Shown piece after piece: positions 9,070 to 17,680 of a stretch of 64,000 nt of DNA. The stretch is taken from NCBI GenBank assembly GCA_947482825.1, contig CANKMT010000006.1:20656-84655 (forward strand), read 5' to 3'. Source of the stretch: Betaproteobacteria bacterium (GTDB lineage Bacteria > Pseudomonadota > Gammaproteobacteria > Burkholderiales > SG8-39). The notes beneath the pieces are model-generated. The model ran no database searches, was not told where the DNA came from, and saw only the letters and a program-made list of their open reading frames with translations. A program made the translations under genes and the position numbers. Numbering within the stretch: the first letter of the stretch is position 1; the number at the start of each line of letters is the position of its first letter.

Positions 9070-10029
9070 TCAATATCCCGCGGCGCGATCCACCACTTCC
9101 TTGAGTGGCTTGCCCTCCAGGAAGCGGCCCAGGTTCTCGACGAACAGGCGCGCGACGATCTCGTCGCGCTGCGGATGCGGGCCGCCGATATGGGGCAGCA
9201 CGATGATCCCTTCGGTGGTCCAGAACGGGTGCTCGGCGGGCAGCGGCTCCTTGCGAAACACATCGAGCATGGCGCCGGCGATCTTCTTCGCCTTTACCGC
9301 GGCGACCAGGTCGTCATCCTCGATCAGGTGGCCGCGACCGAAGTTGAGCAGCCAGGCCGTCGGCTTCATCATCGCCAGGCGCTCCGCGTTGATGAAGTTG
9401 TCGGTCTCCTTCGTCGCCGGCAGGAGCAGCAGCAGGAAGTCCGACTGCGCCAGCACCTCGGGCGTGCGCTCGGGCGGGAAGACATCTGTGACATTGGCCA
9501 TGGGTTCCGGGCGGCGCTTGGTGCCGATGACGCGCAGTCCGAGTGCGGCTGCGATGCGGGCGACTTCCTGGCCGATCACGCCCAGGCCAAGAATGCCGAG
9601 CGTCTTGCCGGTCAGCGGCTGCGCGGTGGCATGGGCCCACTTGCGCTGCTTCTGGTTTTCGACTGCTGCGGCGTAGGGTTTGGCGACGTAGAGCAGCGCG
9701 CCGATGATGTTCTCCGGCATTGATTCCCGGTGGGTGCCCCGGGCGCAGGTGAGCACCAGGTTCGCCGGCAGGTCGGGCAGGGCGATCCATCCTTCGACAC
9801 CGGCAGTCAGCGACTGGGCCCAGCGCAGCTTCGGCATCGCCGGCAGCAGGCCCGGCGGCGGGCCGTAGCCCATCAGCGCCTCGGTCCGGGCCATCTGCTC
9901 GGCGGAGGGTTTCTCTTTGCGCGGCAAGGTGTCGACCACGACTCGGTCGTCGAGGCCCGCGGCCTTGATCGCATCGAGGTAGGCGGCGGTCGAGTCGGTC
10001 CAGAGCAGAACATGGGTGCGGCTGGTCAC
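9070..10029 (-). CDS. D-2-hydroxyacid dehydrogenase (NAD-binding)
   Basis: TLGILGLGVIGQEVARIAAALGLRVIGTKR...LLNFGRGHLIEDDDLVAAVKAKKIAGAMLDVFRKEPLPAEHPFW. Confidence 0.88.
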   Translation of the reverse strand: MTSRTHVLLWTDSTAAYLDAIKAAGLDDRVVVDTLPRKEKPSAEQMARTEALMGYGPPPGLLPAMPKLRWAQSLTAGVEGWIALPDLPANLVLTCARGTHRESMPENIIGALLYVAKPYAAAVENQKQRKWAHATAQPLTGKTLGILGLGVIGQEVARIAAALGLRVIGTKRRPEPMANVTDVFPPERTPEVLAQSDFLLLLLPATKETDNFINAERLAMMKPTAWLLNFGRGHLIEDDDLVAAVKAKKIAGAMLDVFRKEPLPAEHPFWTTEGIIVLPHIGGPHPQRDEIVARLFVENLGRFLEGKPLKEVVDRAAGY

Positions 10030-10101
10030 AAGGGGGCTCCTGAGTGAAGTGGGCGACAGGGTAGCGGAAGACCGGGCCGTGCGCGGCAAGACCAGAGTGT
10101 T

Positions 10102-10836
10102 CTACCTGGCCAGCCGGCCGCGGCGCCTTGCAGGTGCCAGTGCGCGATCCGCGGTGCCGCCCTCGTCGTCCCCATCCTCCGAGAGGCTGTGGGATGCGCG
10201 CTCAACGTTCGGCAAATGTCGAACCGACGTTGCGGCCCTGATCAGTATGCGCTTGGCTTTCTCAGAGAGCTTCGGGATGTCCTTGTGAAAGGCGAGCGCC
10301 TGAAGAGCAACCTGGGGGCTGAGGTTGGGAAACATTTCCGCAGCGATCGCGATCGCGGTTGCGACGGGGCAGCCCGCTTGAATCAAAGCTGCCAGGTCTT
10401 CGTAGTCCCGCTGCTCGGTGCGATCGAGGATCACCTTGATTTTGGTCGCCATCAGATCTTCGAGCGCAGCGACCCGCAGGACCCGGTCGTCAGTGAGTTC
10501 AGGTTCGCCGAATCGACCGAAACCGATTTCGGCAAAGAAGGAGAGTTTTACCGGATTCGTCTCACCCCTGGGTTTGACCGACGCAACGTAAGTGTCCGGA
10601 CCTTCCTGGAGGACTTGGGCGCCATTCAGGAACGCAAGCTTCTTCAGGAGCGCTTTCTTGTCGAGCTTGCGATCGGTGAAGAAATCGAAGTCGACCGAAA
10701 TCCGATGGCCCAGTCGCAATGCGATGGCTGTCCCGCCGTATAACGTGAAACCGAGGTCCTTGGCCGGCTTGAGTTGCGGCCAGAGCGCTTTCTGCTCCCG
10801 GGGCAGGGTTCCGAGCTTCGGCCTGAACGCTTTCAC
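10102..10836 (-). CDS. AbiEii/DUF1814-like nucleotidyltransferase, predicted TA toxin
   Basis: LPREQKALWPQLKPAKDLGFTLYGGTAIALRLGHRISVDFDFFTDR; GTG start overlaps the upstream stop (GTGA). Confidence 0.8.
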   Translation of the reverse strand: MKAFRPKLGTLPREQKALWPQLKPAKDLGFTLYGGTAIALRLGHRISVDFDFFTDRKLDKKALLKKLAFLNGAQVLQEGPDTYVASVKPRGETNPVKLSFFAEIGFGRFGEPELTDDRVLRVAALEDLMATKIKVILDRTEQRDYEDLAALIQAGCPVATAIAIAAEMFPNLSPQVALQALAFHKDIPKLSEKAKRILIRAATSVRHLPNVERASHSLSEDGDDEGGTADRALAPARRRGRLAR

Positions 10837-11465
10837 GAGAATGTACGCTGCGGCAGAGGCGGGACAGCCCCATCCCTTGCAATGCCCAGGCGATGATGCC
10901 AGTAGTTCCAGGACTTCTCGTGGAAGCAGCCGGGGCTCGCCGTTCTCACGATATCGGCCAGGCAATCCTCGCCCAATCGATCCTCGAGATACCGCACGTC
11001 CTCGAAGGTTCCGAGATTCATGACCTGGGCGACAAGCCTCCTGTGATCCCGGACGGCCTCCTCCGGACTCGCCCACCACAGGTACTTCCTTGCAAAGGTC
11101 TTGGCCATGACCGGATCAAGGGTCGCGCGAGGGAAGGAGTCTTGGTCATCAGCCGGCGCCTGAATCGCCCCAGGAAACTTCCTCGCGGCGCTCCCGCGCG
11201 CGAAGAGCGCGGTCAATTCGCCAAACAGCGGATTTCCGGGATTGGCACGGAACTTCGGATAGGGCTTGGCTTCGATGCGCTCGCAAAGACCCGTGTCCAC
11301 CAGCCTGGCAAGCAGCTTCGACGTGTTACTCGGATCGGTTCCGGCGAACGCAGCGAGCCCTCGAACGTGAAACTCGCGTGCAGGCGGCTCGAAGAGCGCC
11401 CGCATTACGCGGAACCGCCCGGCGCAGCCGCAGAAGCTCCTGAGAGTACGCTCATAGATGTTCAT
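10833..11465 (-). CDS. Winged-HTH regulator, predicted antitoxin partner of the nucleotidyltransferase
   Basis: RVMRALFEPPAREFHVRGLAAFAGTDPSNTSKLLARLVDTGLCER; coupled to the downstream AbiEii-like gene. Confidence 0.7.
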   Translation of the reverse strand: MNIYERTLRSFCGCAGRFRVMRALFEPPAREFHVRGLAAFAGTDPSNTSKLLARLVDTGLCERIEAKPYPKFRANPGNPLFGELTALFARGSAARKFPGAIQAPADDQDSFPRATLDPVMAKTFARKYLWWASPEEAVRDHRRLVAQVMNLGTFEDVRYLEDRLGEDCLADIVRTASPGCFHEKSWNYWHHRLGIARDGAVPPLPQRTFS

Positions 11466-11482
11466 GTGGTTAAATTTACCAC
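11466..11482. promoter_or_regulatory. Inverted repeat GTGGT-TAAATTT-ACCAC, candidate autoregulatory operator
   Basis: Directly abuts the ATG (11463-11465, minus strand) of the HTH gene. Confidence 0.5.
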
Positions 11483-11607
11483 GCTCACGGTAAGTCTTGC
11501 CATCGCTTCATCCGCTTGCCAGGGAAAGGGCCGTCGTGCCCAGTTGCGATGGATACCCGGCCTGCCGGTTACGCTATGATCGCCGTTTTGGAAACCGGCA
11601 TTCTCAA

Positions 11608-12198
11608 TTGATCTTCCCGACCGACCTGGCCTCTTTCCTCGAGTTGTTGCGCCAGCACGGCGATGCGGCCTACAGCCTGCTCTTCGCTTTCGCTGCCTCG
11701 CATAGCCTGCTGCTTACGCTTTTCGCCGGTTATGCCTCCAGTTCAGGCGCTCTCGACCTCGGCCTCCTGATCGCGGTCGTGTGGGCGGGCAGCTTTGCGG
11801 GCGATGCAGTCCGCTTCTGGATTGGACGGCGTTTCGGCAACGATTGGCTCGCGCCTTTTCCGCGCCTTCACCGCACCAGCCAGATCGTGGTCCGGCTGGT
11901 GGACCGCTACTACGTCTGGCTGATCCTGTTCCATCGCTATCCGCACGGCATTCGCGGCGTCGCCGGGTTTGCCTACGGCATGTCGCGCTTGCCCTGGTCG
12001 ACTTTCCTCGCGTTCAATTTCATCGCGGCCGGCCTTTGGTCGGGGGTCGTTGTTTCGACGGGTCACGCCTTTGGCCATCTGTCAGAGAAGCTGATGAGCG
12101 ATGCTTCCTCGCGCCTTGGCCTGGTCATGCTGATCGTGTTTCTCGTGCTGTCGTGGATCCTGAGCAGGAAACTCGAGCAGATCGTCGAGCGCAGCTGA
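11608..12198 (+). CDS. DedA-family membrane protein
   Basis: AVVWAGSFAGDAVRFWIGRRFGNDWL...FHRYPHGIRGVAGFAYGMSRLPWSTFLAFNFIAAGLW; start uncertain. Confidence 0.8.
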   Translation: MIFPTDLASFLELLRQHGDAAYSLLFAFAASHSLLLTLFAGYASSSGALDLGLLIAVVWAGSFAGDAVRFWIGRRFGNDWLAPFPRLHRTSQIVVRLVDRYYVWLILFHRYPHGIRGVAGFAYGMSRLPWSTFLAFNFIAAGLWSGVVVSTGHAFGHLSEKLMSDASSRLGLVMLIVFLVLSWILSRKLEQIVERS

Positions 12199-12230
12199 GC
12201 CGGGGAGTCTTGTCTGGCGGGCCGATGCGC

Positions 12231-12298
12231 CAATGGCAGCAATTTGGCTGGAAAGCCAATACTGGCGCGGACTTTAAGTAAAAAATGGCAGCAATCGC
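12231..12298 (+). repeat. 68-bp interspersed repeat, copy A
   Basis: Ungapped alignment to copies at 145, 16245 and 23187. Confidence 0.85.
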
Positions 12299-12326
12299 AC
12301 TTCTGATTCCTTAAGGAGGAAGACCG

Positions 12327-13097
12327 ATGTCGTTCTACCGAGGCATGACCTGCGAGACCGTGACCCTCAACGGCGACAAGGGCACCCCGATCGCCGCCTA
12401 CGTGGCCAGGCCGTCTGGCGCGGGCCCGTTTCCGGGCGTGGTGCTTGTCCACCATCTGCCGGGCTGGAGCGAGTTCTACATCGAGACCACGCGCCGGTTC
12501 GCGCATCACGGCTATCTCGCGATCTGCGCCAACCTCTATGAGCGCGAAGGCGGCGGCAACGACGGCAACCCGGACGATGTCGCCGCTAAAGTACGTGCCG
12601 GCGGCGGCATTGCCGACGCCCAGATGGTCGGCGATACCGAAGCCGCCGTGAAGTGGATGCGCGCGCGGCCCGATCACAACGGCAAGGTCGGCCTGTTCGG
12701 CTCCTGTTCCGGGGGCCGGCACGCGTTCATCTATGCCTGTCAGAAGAAGGACGTCGATGCCTGCGTCGATCTCTGGGGCGGCCGGGTGGTGATGGGCAAG
12801 GAGGAGCTCAATGCCAAGACGCCGGTCGCGCCGATCGAGATGACCAAGGACCTTTGCTGTCCGCTGCTCGGCCTGTTCGGCAACGACGATCGCGCGCCGA
12901 GCCCCGAGCAGGTGAACCAGCACGAGGCCGAGCTAATGAAGCACGGCAAGACGCACGAGTTCCACCGCTACGACGGCGCCGGCCACGGCTTCTTCTATTG
13001 GCACCGGCCGCTCTACCGGCCAGAGCAGGCCATGGATGGCTGGGGCAAGGTGTTTGCCTTCTTCGGCAAGCATCTGGCGACGCATATGTCGACATAG
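12327..13097 (+). CDS. Dienelactone hydrolase family protein
   Basis: VARPSGAGPFPGVVLVHHLPGWSEFYIETTRRFAHHGY...KVGLFGSCSGGRHAFIYA...RYDGAGHGFFYWHRP. Confidence 0.88.
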   Translation: MSFYRGMTCETVTLNGDKGTPIAAYVARPSGAGPFPGVVLVHHLPGWSEFYIETTRRFAHHGYLAICANLYEREGGGNDGNPDDVAAKVRAGGGIADAQMVGDTEAAVKWMRARPDHNGKVGLFGSCSGGRHAFIYACQKKDVDACVDLWGGRVVMGKEELNAKTPVAPIEMTKDLCCPLLGLFGNDDRAPSPEQVNQHEAELMKHGKTHEFHRYDGAGHGFFYWHRPLYRPEQAMDGWGKVFAFFGKHLATHMST

Positions 13098-13107
13098 GGG
13101 CGCGTCA

Positions 13108-13407
13108 ATGTGCACCTCCATCATCGAGATCGCGCGCGCAGAGGGCATGGCCAAGCGCGGGGACGAATGGTTCCCGTTAACTCAGGCGGTGGTCGCCTAC
13201 GACCACGCGCGCCACGCGCCGCTGGGCGACGTGATCACGCTCGACTTCATCAACACCGGCCTTGATCCCGGGGCACGGGCCGGGATCGAGTTGACCCTCG
13301 ACTCGGCGAAGGGGCTGCGGGCTGCGCTTGATCGTGCGATTGCCGCTGCGGAGTTCGAGGAGGCGGAGGTGAGAGGGATGGGGGCACGGGCCCGCGCAGA
13401 TGAATGA
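13108..13407 (+). CDS. Small conserved hypothetical (DUF6295-like)
   Basis: MCTSIIEIARAEGMAKRGDEWFPLTQAVVAYDHARHAPLGDVITLDFIN; overlaps downstream gene. Confidence 0.65.
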   Translation: MCTSIIEIARAEGMAKRGDEWFPLTQAVVAYDHARHAPLGDVITLDFINTGLDPGARAGIELTLDSAKGLRAALDRAIAAAEFEEAEVRGMGARARADE

Positions 13408-14206
13408 AAATTCGATCACCGCAGACATCACGTACACCGTCGATGACGGCAAGAAGCTCATCAACGGTACCTTCGGGCCGGAGACGGCCGAGCGCCAGAA
13501 CACCGGCACCTATGAGCGCCGCGCATTCCCGATCGCAAACGGGCGCGTAGCCGACGGCCTTGGCCTGGAGACGTCAGGCTTCGCGCTCGTCGGGCATCCA
13601 ACGAAGGTCACCGATTTTTTCGACCCGGTCCAGCTCGAATCGGTCTACTACCCCGAGGTCGTCGAACTGGTGAAGCGGGAATCGGGCGCCTCCCGCGTCG
13701 TCGTGTTCGATCACACGCTGCGCTCCGGCGACGAAACGGAGCGCGAGGCCAAGCGCCTGCGCGAACTGGTCCTCTCCGCCCACAACGACTACACGGAGTG
13801 GTCCGGTCCGCAGCGCGTGCGCGACGTTTTGCCGGAAGAGGCCGAGAGCCTGCTTGCCCGGCGGTTCGCCATCATCCAGGTCTGGCGGGCGATCAACCGT
13901 CCGATCGAGGCGAATCCCCTCGCGATGGCTGACGCACGCAGCGTTGCGCCATCGGACTTGCTAGTCGCCGAGCGCCACCATCCGGGGCGCATCGGCCAGA
14001 CCTACCGGCTGAAGTACAACTCGGCCCATGCGTGGTTCTACTACCCGCGCATGCGGCGCGAAGAGGCGATCGTGTTCAAGGTGTTCGATTCGGAGAAGGA
14101 CGGGCGGGCGCGGTTTACGCCGCATACGTCGTTCGAAGATCCGTCGACGCCCGCCGGTGCGCCGCCGCGGCAGAGTATCGAGGTCAGGACGCTGGCGTTT
14201 TTCTGA
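13400..14206 (+). CDS. CmcJ/NvfI-family oxidoreductase
   Basis: ADITYTVDDGKKLINGTFGPE...RVVVFDHTLRSGDE...RRFAIIQVWRAINRPIEANPLAMADARSV...SAHAWFYYPRMRREEAIVFKVFDS. Confidence 0.75.
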   Translation: MNENSITADITYTVDDGKKLINGTFGPETAERQNTGTYERRAFPIANGRVADGLGLETSGFALVGHPTKVTDFFDPVQLESVYYPEVVELVKRESGASRVVVFDHTLRSGDETEREAKRLRELVLSAHNDYTEWSGPQRVRDVLPEEAESLLARRFAIIQVWRAINRPIEANPLAMADARSVAPSDLLVAERHHPGRIGQTYRLKYNSAHAWFYYPRMRREEAIVFKVFDSEKDGRARFTPHTSFEDPSTPAGAPPRQSIEVRTLAFF

Positions 14207-14218
14207 AAGGACGAAATC

Positions 14219-14680
14219 GTGCACAAAAGAGCAGTCCTGATGCTATTGCTTTCGGCCTTCACCTTTCCGGCCGTTGCGGAAACGGTCGGATGCGTAACGA
14301 CCGCATGGATGCTGATCGGCGCAAATCACAAGGTCTGCGTCGAAGCCTTCGTTGACCCCAAGATCGCCGGCGTGACCTGCCATGTCAGCCAGGCGCGGAC
14401 CGGTGGCGTGACAGGCTCGCTGGGGTTGGCCCAGGATCCGTCGCAGTTCTCGCTCGCGTGCCGGCAGACCGGTCCGATTGCATTGCCCGACAAGTTGCCC
14501 AAGGATGAAACCGTCTTTGCGGAGGACACTTCGATCCTGTTCAAGGAGACCCGAGTGGTGCGGATGTGGGATGCGACGCACAAGACGCTTGTGTATGTGG
14601 CGATCAGTCGGAAGCTGATAGATGGGGCGCCGGCCAACAGCATCTCGACGGTGCCGGTGATGGCGTGGGGTGGAAGATGA
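14219..14680 (+). CDS. creA: CreA-family periplasmic protein
   Basis: Signal peptide, VCVEAFVDPKIAGVTCHVSQARTGGVTGSLGLAQDPSQFSLACRQTGPI. Confidence 0.85.
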   Translation: MHKRAVLMLLLSAFTFPAVAETVGCVTTAWMLIGANHKVCVEAFVDPKIAGVTCHVSQARTGGVTGSLGLAQDPSQFSLACRQTGPIALPDKLPKDETVFAEDTSILFKETRVVRMWDATHKTLVYVAISRKLIDGAPANSISTVPVMAWGGR

Positions 14681-14743
14681 TCAACATTGTTGCGGCGCTG
14701 ATTACGATTGCCGTATGCGCTCAACCCAATAGATCGCTCAACT

Positions 14744-15559
14744 ATGCCGACCATTGAAACGCCCACAGGACTACTGCATTACGCCGTTTGCGATATCGTT
14801 CCCGACTGGATCGAGTCACCGGAAACGATCATCTTTCACCATGGCATCGCTGCCAACACACATATCTGGGCGAACTGGCTGCCGGTTCTCGCGACGCGCT
14901 ATCGATTGGTTCGCTTCGATATGCGCGGCTTTGGACAATCGGTGGTCCCGGCCGACGACTTTGACTGGTCCTATGACGTACTGATCGACGACCTGCTCGC
15001 GGTCGCACAAGCGGCCGGCGCCGCCCGTTTCCATTTGGTTGGCGAATCCATCGGTGGCACCGCGGCGCTCGCATTTGCCCTGCAGGTGCCGCACAAGGTG
15101 CTGAGCCTGTGCCTATCCAATGCAGCAGCGCGCGGCGGCCTGGTCAGCAATGTGAAAGGCTGGCGTGAGATCGTCGAGCAAGGAGGGCAAGCGGCGTGGG
15201 CCAGGCAGATGATGCAGTGGCGCTTTCATCCAGACGCACTAACGCCCGGGTTGCACGCTTGGTATACACGGGTGCATGAATCCTGCTCCATGGACGCGAC
15301 CTTTGCTTTAGCCGATCTGCTTCTGGCGAGCGATTTGACACCGCGATTGAACGAAATAAAAGTGCCGACACTACTGCTCGCGCCGGAAGCCAGCCCGTTC
15401 ATCCCGCTCGACATCATGGCGTCCATGCGTGCCGCCATACCGGGCGCGGAATTGCAGGTGTTTGCGCATTCAAAGCATGGTTTGCCGCTGTCGCACGGTC
15501 GCGAATGTGCGCAGGTGCTGCAGGAATTCCTGCAACGTCAGTTTCCAAGGTTGCGATAG
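14744..15559 (+). CDS. Alpha/beta hydrolase
   Basis: IIFHHGIAANTHIWANWLPVLATRYRLVRFDMRGFGQS...FHLVGESIGGTAALAFA. Confidence 0.85.
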   Translation: MPTIETPTGLLHYAVCDIVPDWIESPETIIFHHGIAANTHIWANWLPVLATRYRLVRFDMRGFGQSVVPADDFDWSYDVLIDDLLAVAQAAGAARFHLVGESIGGTAALAFALQVPHKVLSLCLSNAAARGGLVSNVKGWREIVEQGGQAAWARQMMQWRFHPDALTPGLHAWYTRVHESCSMDATFALADLLLASDLTPRLNEIKVPTLLLAPEASPFIPLDIMASMRAAIPGAELQVFAHSKHGLPLSHGRECAQVLQEFLQRQFPRLR

Positions 15560-15589
15560 CGGCGCTGTCCATACCGACCGTCATCACCT

Positions 15590-15915
15590 CTCCCTCAGCA
15601 TCCATTCGTAGGCGGGCATCGCCCGCAGGCCGCTGCCCGCGAGCGTCCACGGTCGAAGGATCGGCGCAGACTTGCAGCAACTCGCGGCCGCTGGCGTCGA
15701 AGGCGTGGATCAGGCCGGGGTCGGCCGGATAGATCTTGCGCGGATTGGAATTGCGCTGGCGCTCGGAGGCCGTGTGGAGCGGCACCGCCTGGAGCAGATA
15801 GGCGTCGGTCAGATGTCCAAGCAGCGCATGCACTGAGTCCTTGCTCACGGCGTGGCCCTGCGCCTTCAGGTCCAGTGCGGCATTGAGCTTCTCTTCAAGG
15901 ACGAGGTGCAGCACC
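15590..15915 (-). pseudogene. Fragment of an AAA ATPase C-terminal region (DUF4143-like) with internal deletion
   Basis: SKDSVHALLGHLTDAYLLQAVPLHTASERQRNSNPRKIYPADPGLIHAF then ELLQVCADPSTVDA; no ATPase domain present. Confidence 0.55.
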
Positions 15916-15990
15916 ATCGGCGCGCTCGAAGAATGTGTCCTTAAAATGCGTACACATTGTGATGAATCAATACTTTTGAGAAGGACAGCT

Positions 15991-16033
15991 ATGGCACGGT
16001 GCTGATGTACGGCACCAGCGCGACCACGGTGGC
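15991..16033 (+). repeat. 43-bp exact duplicate of an internal segment of the tctC-like gene at 17964-18006
   Basis: atggcacggtgctgatgtacggcaccagcgcgaccacggtggc present at both places. Confidence 0.9.
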
Positions 16034-16244
16034 CTAAAAGGAAGCCACGGCCGATAAGCCTGCGTGTTGAATTTCGCCTCGAATTGACCCACCTTTCCGC
16101 AAATGCATGACCTGCTGTGGGCGGTGACAACTACCTGATCGGCACCTCGCAGTCCACCAAGCTCGAGCCCCAGCTGGACAAGCGCAAGGTGTGAGCGTTT
16201 GCGCGCATGCTGTTCAGGCAGTGTTGGCGCCGAAACTGACGCGT

Positions 16245-16312
16245 CAATGGCAGTATTTCGGCTGGAAACCCAATACTGGTGCGGACCTTCGGTAAGAAAT
16301 GGCAGCAATGCC
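16245..16312 (+). repeat. 68-bp interspersed repeat, copy B
   Basis: Ungapped alignment to copies A, C and D. Confidence 0.85.
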
Positions 16313-16556
16313 GATTTTGGCGGTGCTGTTGCCGCGCGGGCCAGCCTGACCCTGACCTACGCGATCGGATTGACCAGGGCGAAGCAGCTTCAAACGTTTG
16401 GTTAGATTCCCAAATGTGCTGAAAATGGCTGGTCAGCGCATTTCGCGCACGGTGGTCAGTAATGATCGCACAGCAACAGCTTATCTCCGCACGGGGCAAT
16501 GGCCCGGCTGGGGGATGGCTTCCCGGCCCAGAAGCGCCGTGCATTTGTTGGCCAGT

Positions 16557-17138
16557 TCACGCTTCGTCGCTGGGATCGAGGATCTCCAACTTGATCTGCC
16601 AGCCCTCGAAAGTCATCAACATGCGGCCGAATTCTTCCCAGGAGATTTCCCGGCCATCGATAACGATGAGCGGCACGTGTCCATCCTGGGAATCATCCCA
16701 TTCGATTCGCCCTCGCACCGTCTGATCGGCGATGTGAAGTCCAATCCCATCGTCCTCAAGGTGTTTGACGGATAGCGTTCGGCGTATTTTCTGGATCAAC
16801 CGGCCCAGCAGGGTGAACAAATCATCTTCGGGATCGCCGAGCATTTGAAACTTGTAGCCGGCTGCGTTTCCCTCTCGAAGCTCAAAGGCATCCAGAGCGA
16901 CACCGCTTCCAGACAGGCGTGTCCGGAAATGGAATTGATGTGTTTCACCAGCGCAGTCGGCAATTCCAATGGGTTCCAGTCGAATGTTCTCAAAGTCATC
17001 CAGACCGCTCAGCTTGGCCACCTCTGCGTTGACACATCGGGTGCAAAGCGTTCGATAGCCTTTATCCATGGAACCGTAGTGCACGACATCATAGCTGGCC
17101 ATGATCTCCCCACACCCTTCGCAATGAAGTTGTTGCAT
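16557..17138 (-). CDS. Hypothetical zinc-ribbon-like protein
   Basis: MQQLHCEGCGEIMASYDVVHYGSMDKGYRTLCTRCVNAEV, CxxC pairs then a conserved-looking acidic domain. Confidence 0.5.
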   Translation of the reverse strand: MQQLHCEGCGEIMASYDVVHYGSMDKGYRTLCTRCVNAEVAKLSGLDDFENIRLEPIGIADCAGETHQFHFRTRLSGSGVALDAFELREGNAAGYKFQMLGDPEDDLFTLLGRLIQKIRRTLSVKHLEDDGIGLHIADQTVRGRIEWDDSQDGHVPLIVIDGREISWEEFGRMLMTFEGWQIKLEILDPSDEA

Positions 17139-17143
17139 GTCGA

Positions 17144-17563
17144 TTACCCGGTCTGTCTTAGGCAAGGCGCGGATGTCGGCGCGTCAATCGGGACGAACGC
17201 AATACAGTTCACGAAATTCGCAGCGGCCATCATGACGTACTTGTCGGTTTCTTCCGGGACGATCCGGTTCATCCAGATCGCCGTCTCCGCCCAAATATAG
17301 GCAAGCAGTTCTTTCTCGGGATGATCTTCAATGTATTGCCGCATCGACCGGTCCCGAAGGCTCGTATCCAGGCCATCGCCAAACTTGACGCCGGCGACAA
17401 AACGGCGCAACTGACGATCCAGATCATCTTCCGTAATTCGCGCTGACAAAGGGAAATCTGTCCCCCATAGGCGCACAGATTGTAAACTGGCTTGTGGGCA
17501 CACCGCTGGAGTTCGGAGGCCTTCGAGTACAGTCTGAGCGAAGGAGTACGACATGGTCCACAT
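17144..17563 (-). CDS. Hypothetical protein, probable operon partner of 16557-17138
   Basis: ORF ends 6 nt before the next start; DDLDRQLRRFVAGVKFGDGLDTSLRDRSMRQYIEDHPEKELLAYIWAE. Confidence 0.4.
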   Translation of the reverse strand: MWTMSYSFAQTVLEGLRTPAVCPQASLQSVRLWGTDFPLSARITEDDLDRQLRRFVAGVKFGDGLDTSLRDRSMRQYIEDHPEKELLAYIWAETAIWMNRIVPEETDKYVMMAAANFVNCIAFVPIDAPTSAPCLRQTG

Positions 17564-17680
17564 GTGGGTGAAGTGCGAGTGGTCAATGCTTCACCTATCG
17601 CCGCGCGCGCTGGAGATTCGGCTGACGGAGACGCTTGGCATCGTTATCCAAATTAGCCGCGCACGCGGCAGGAGACCCAG

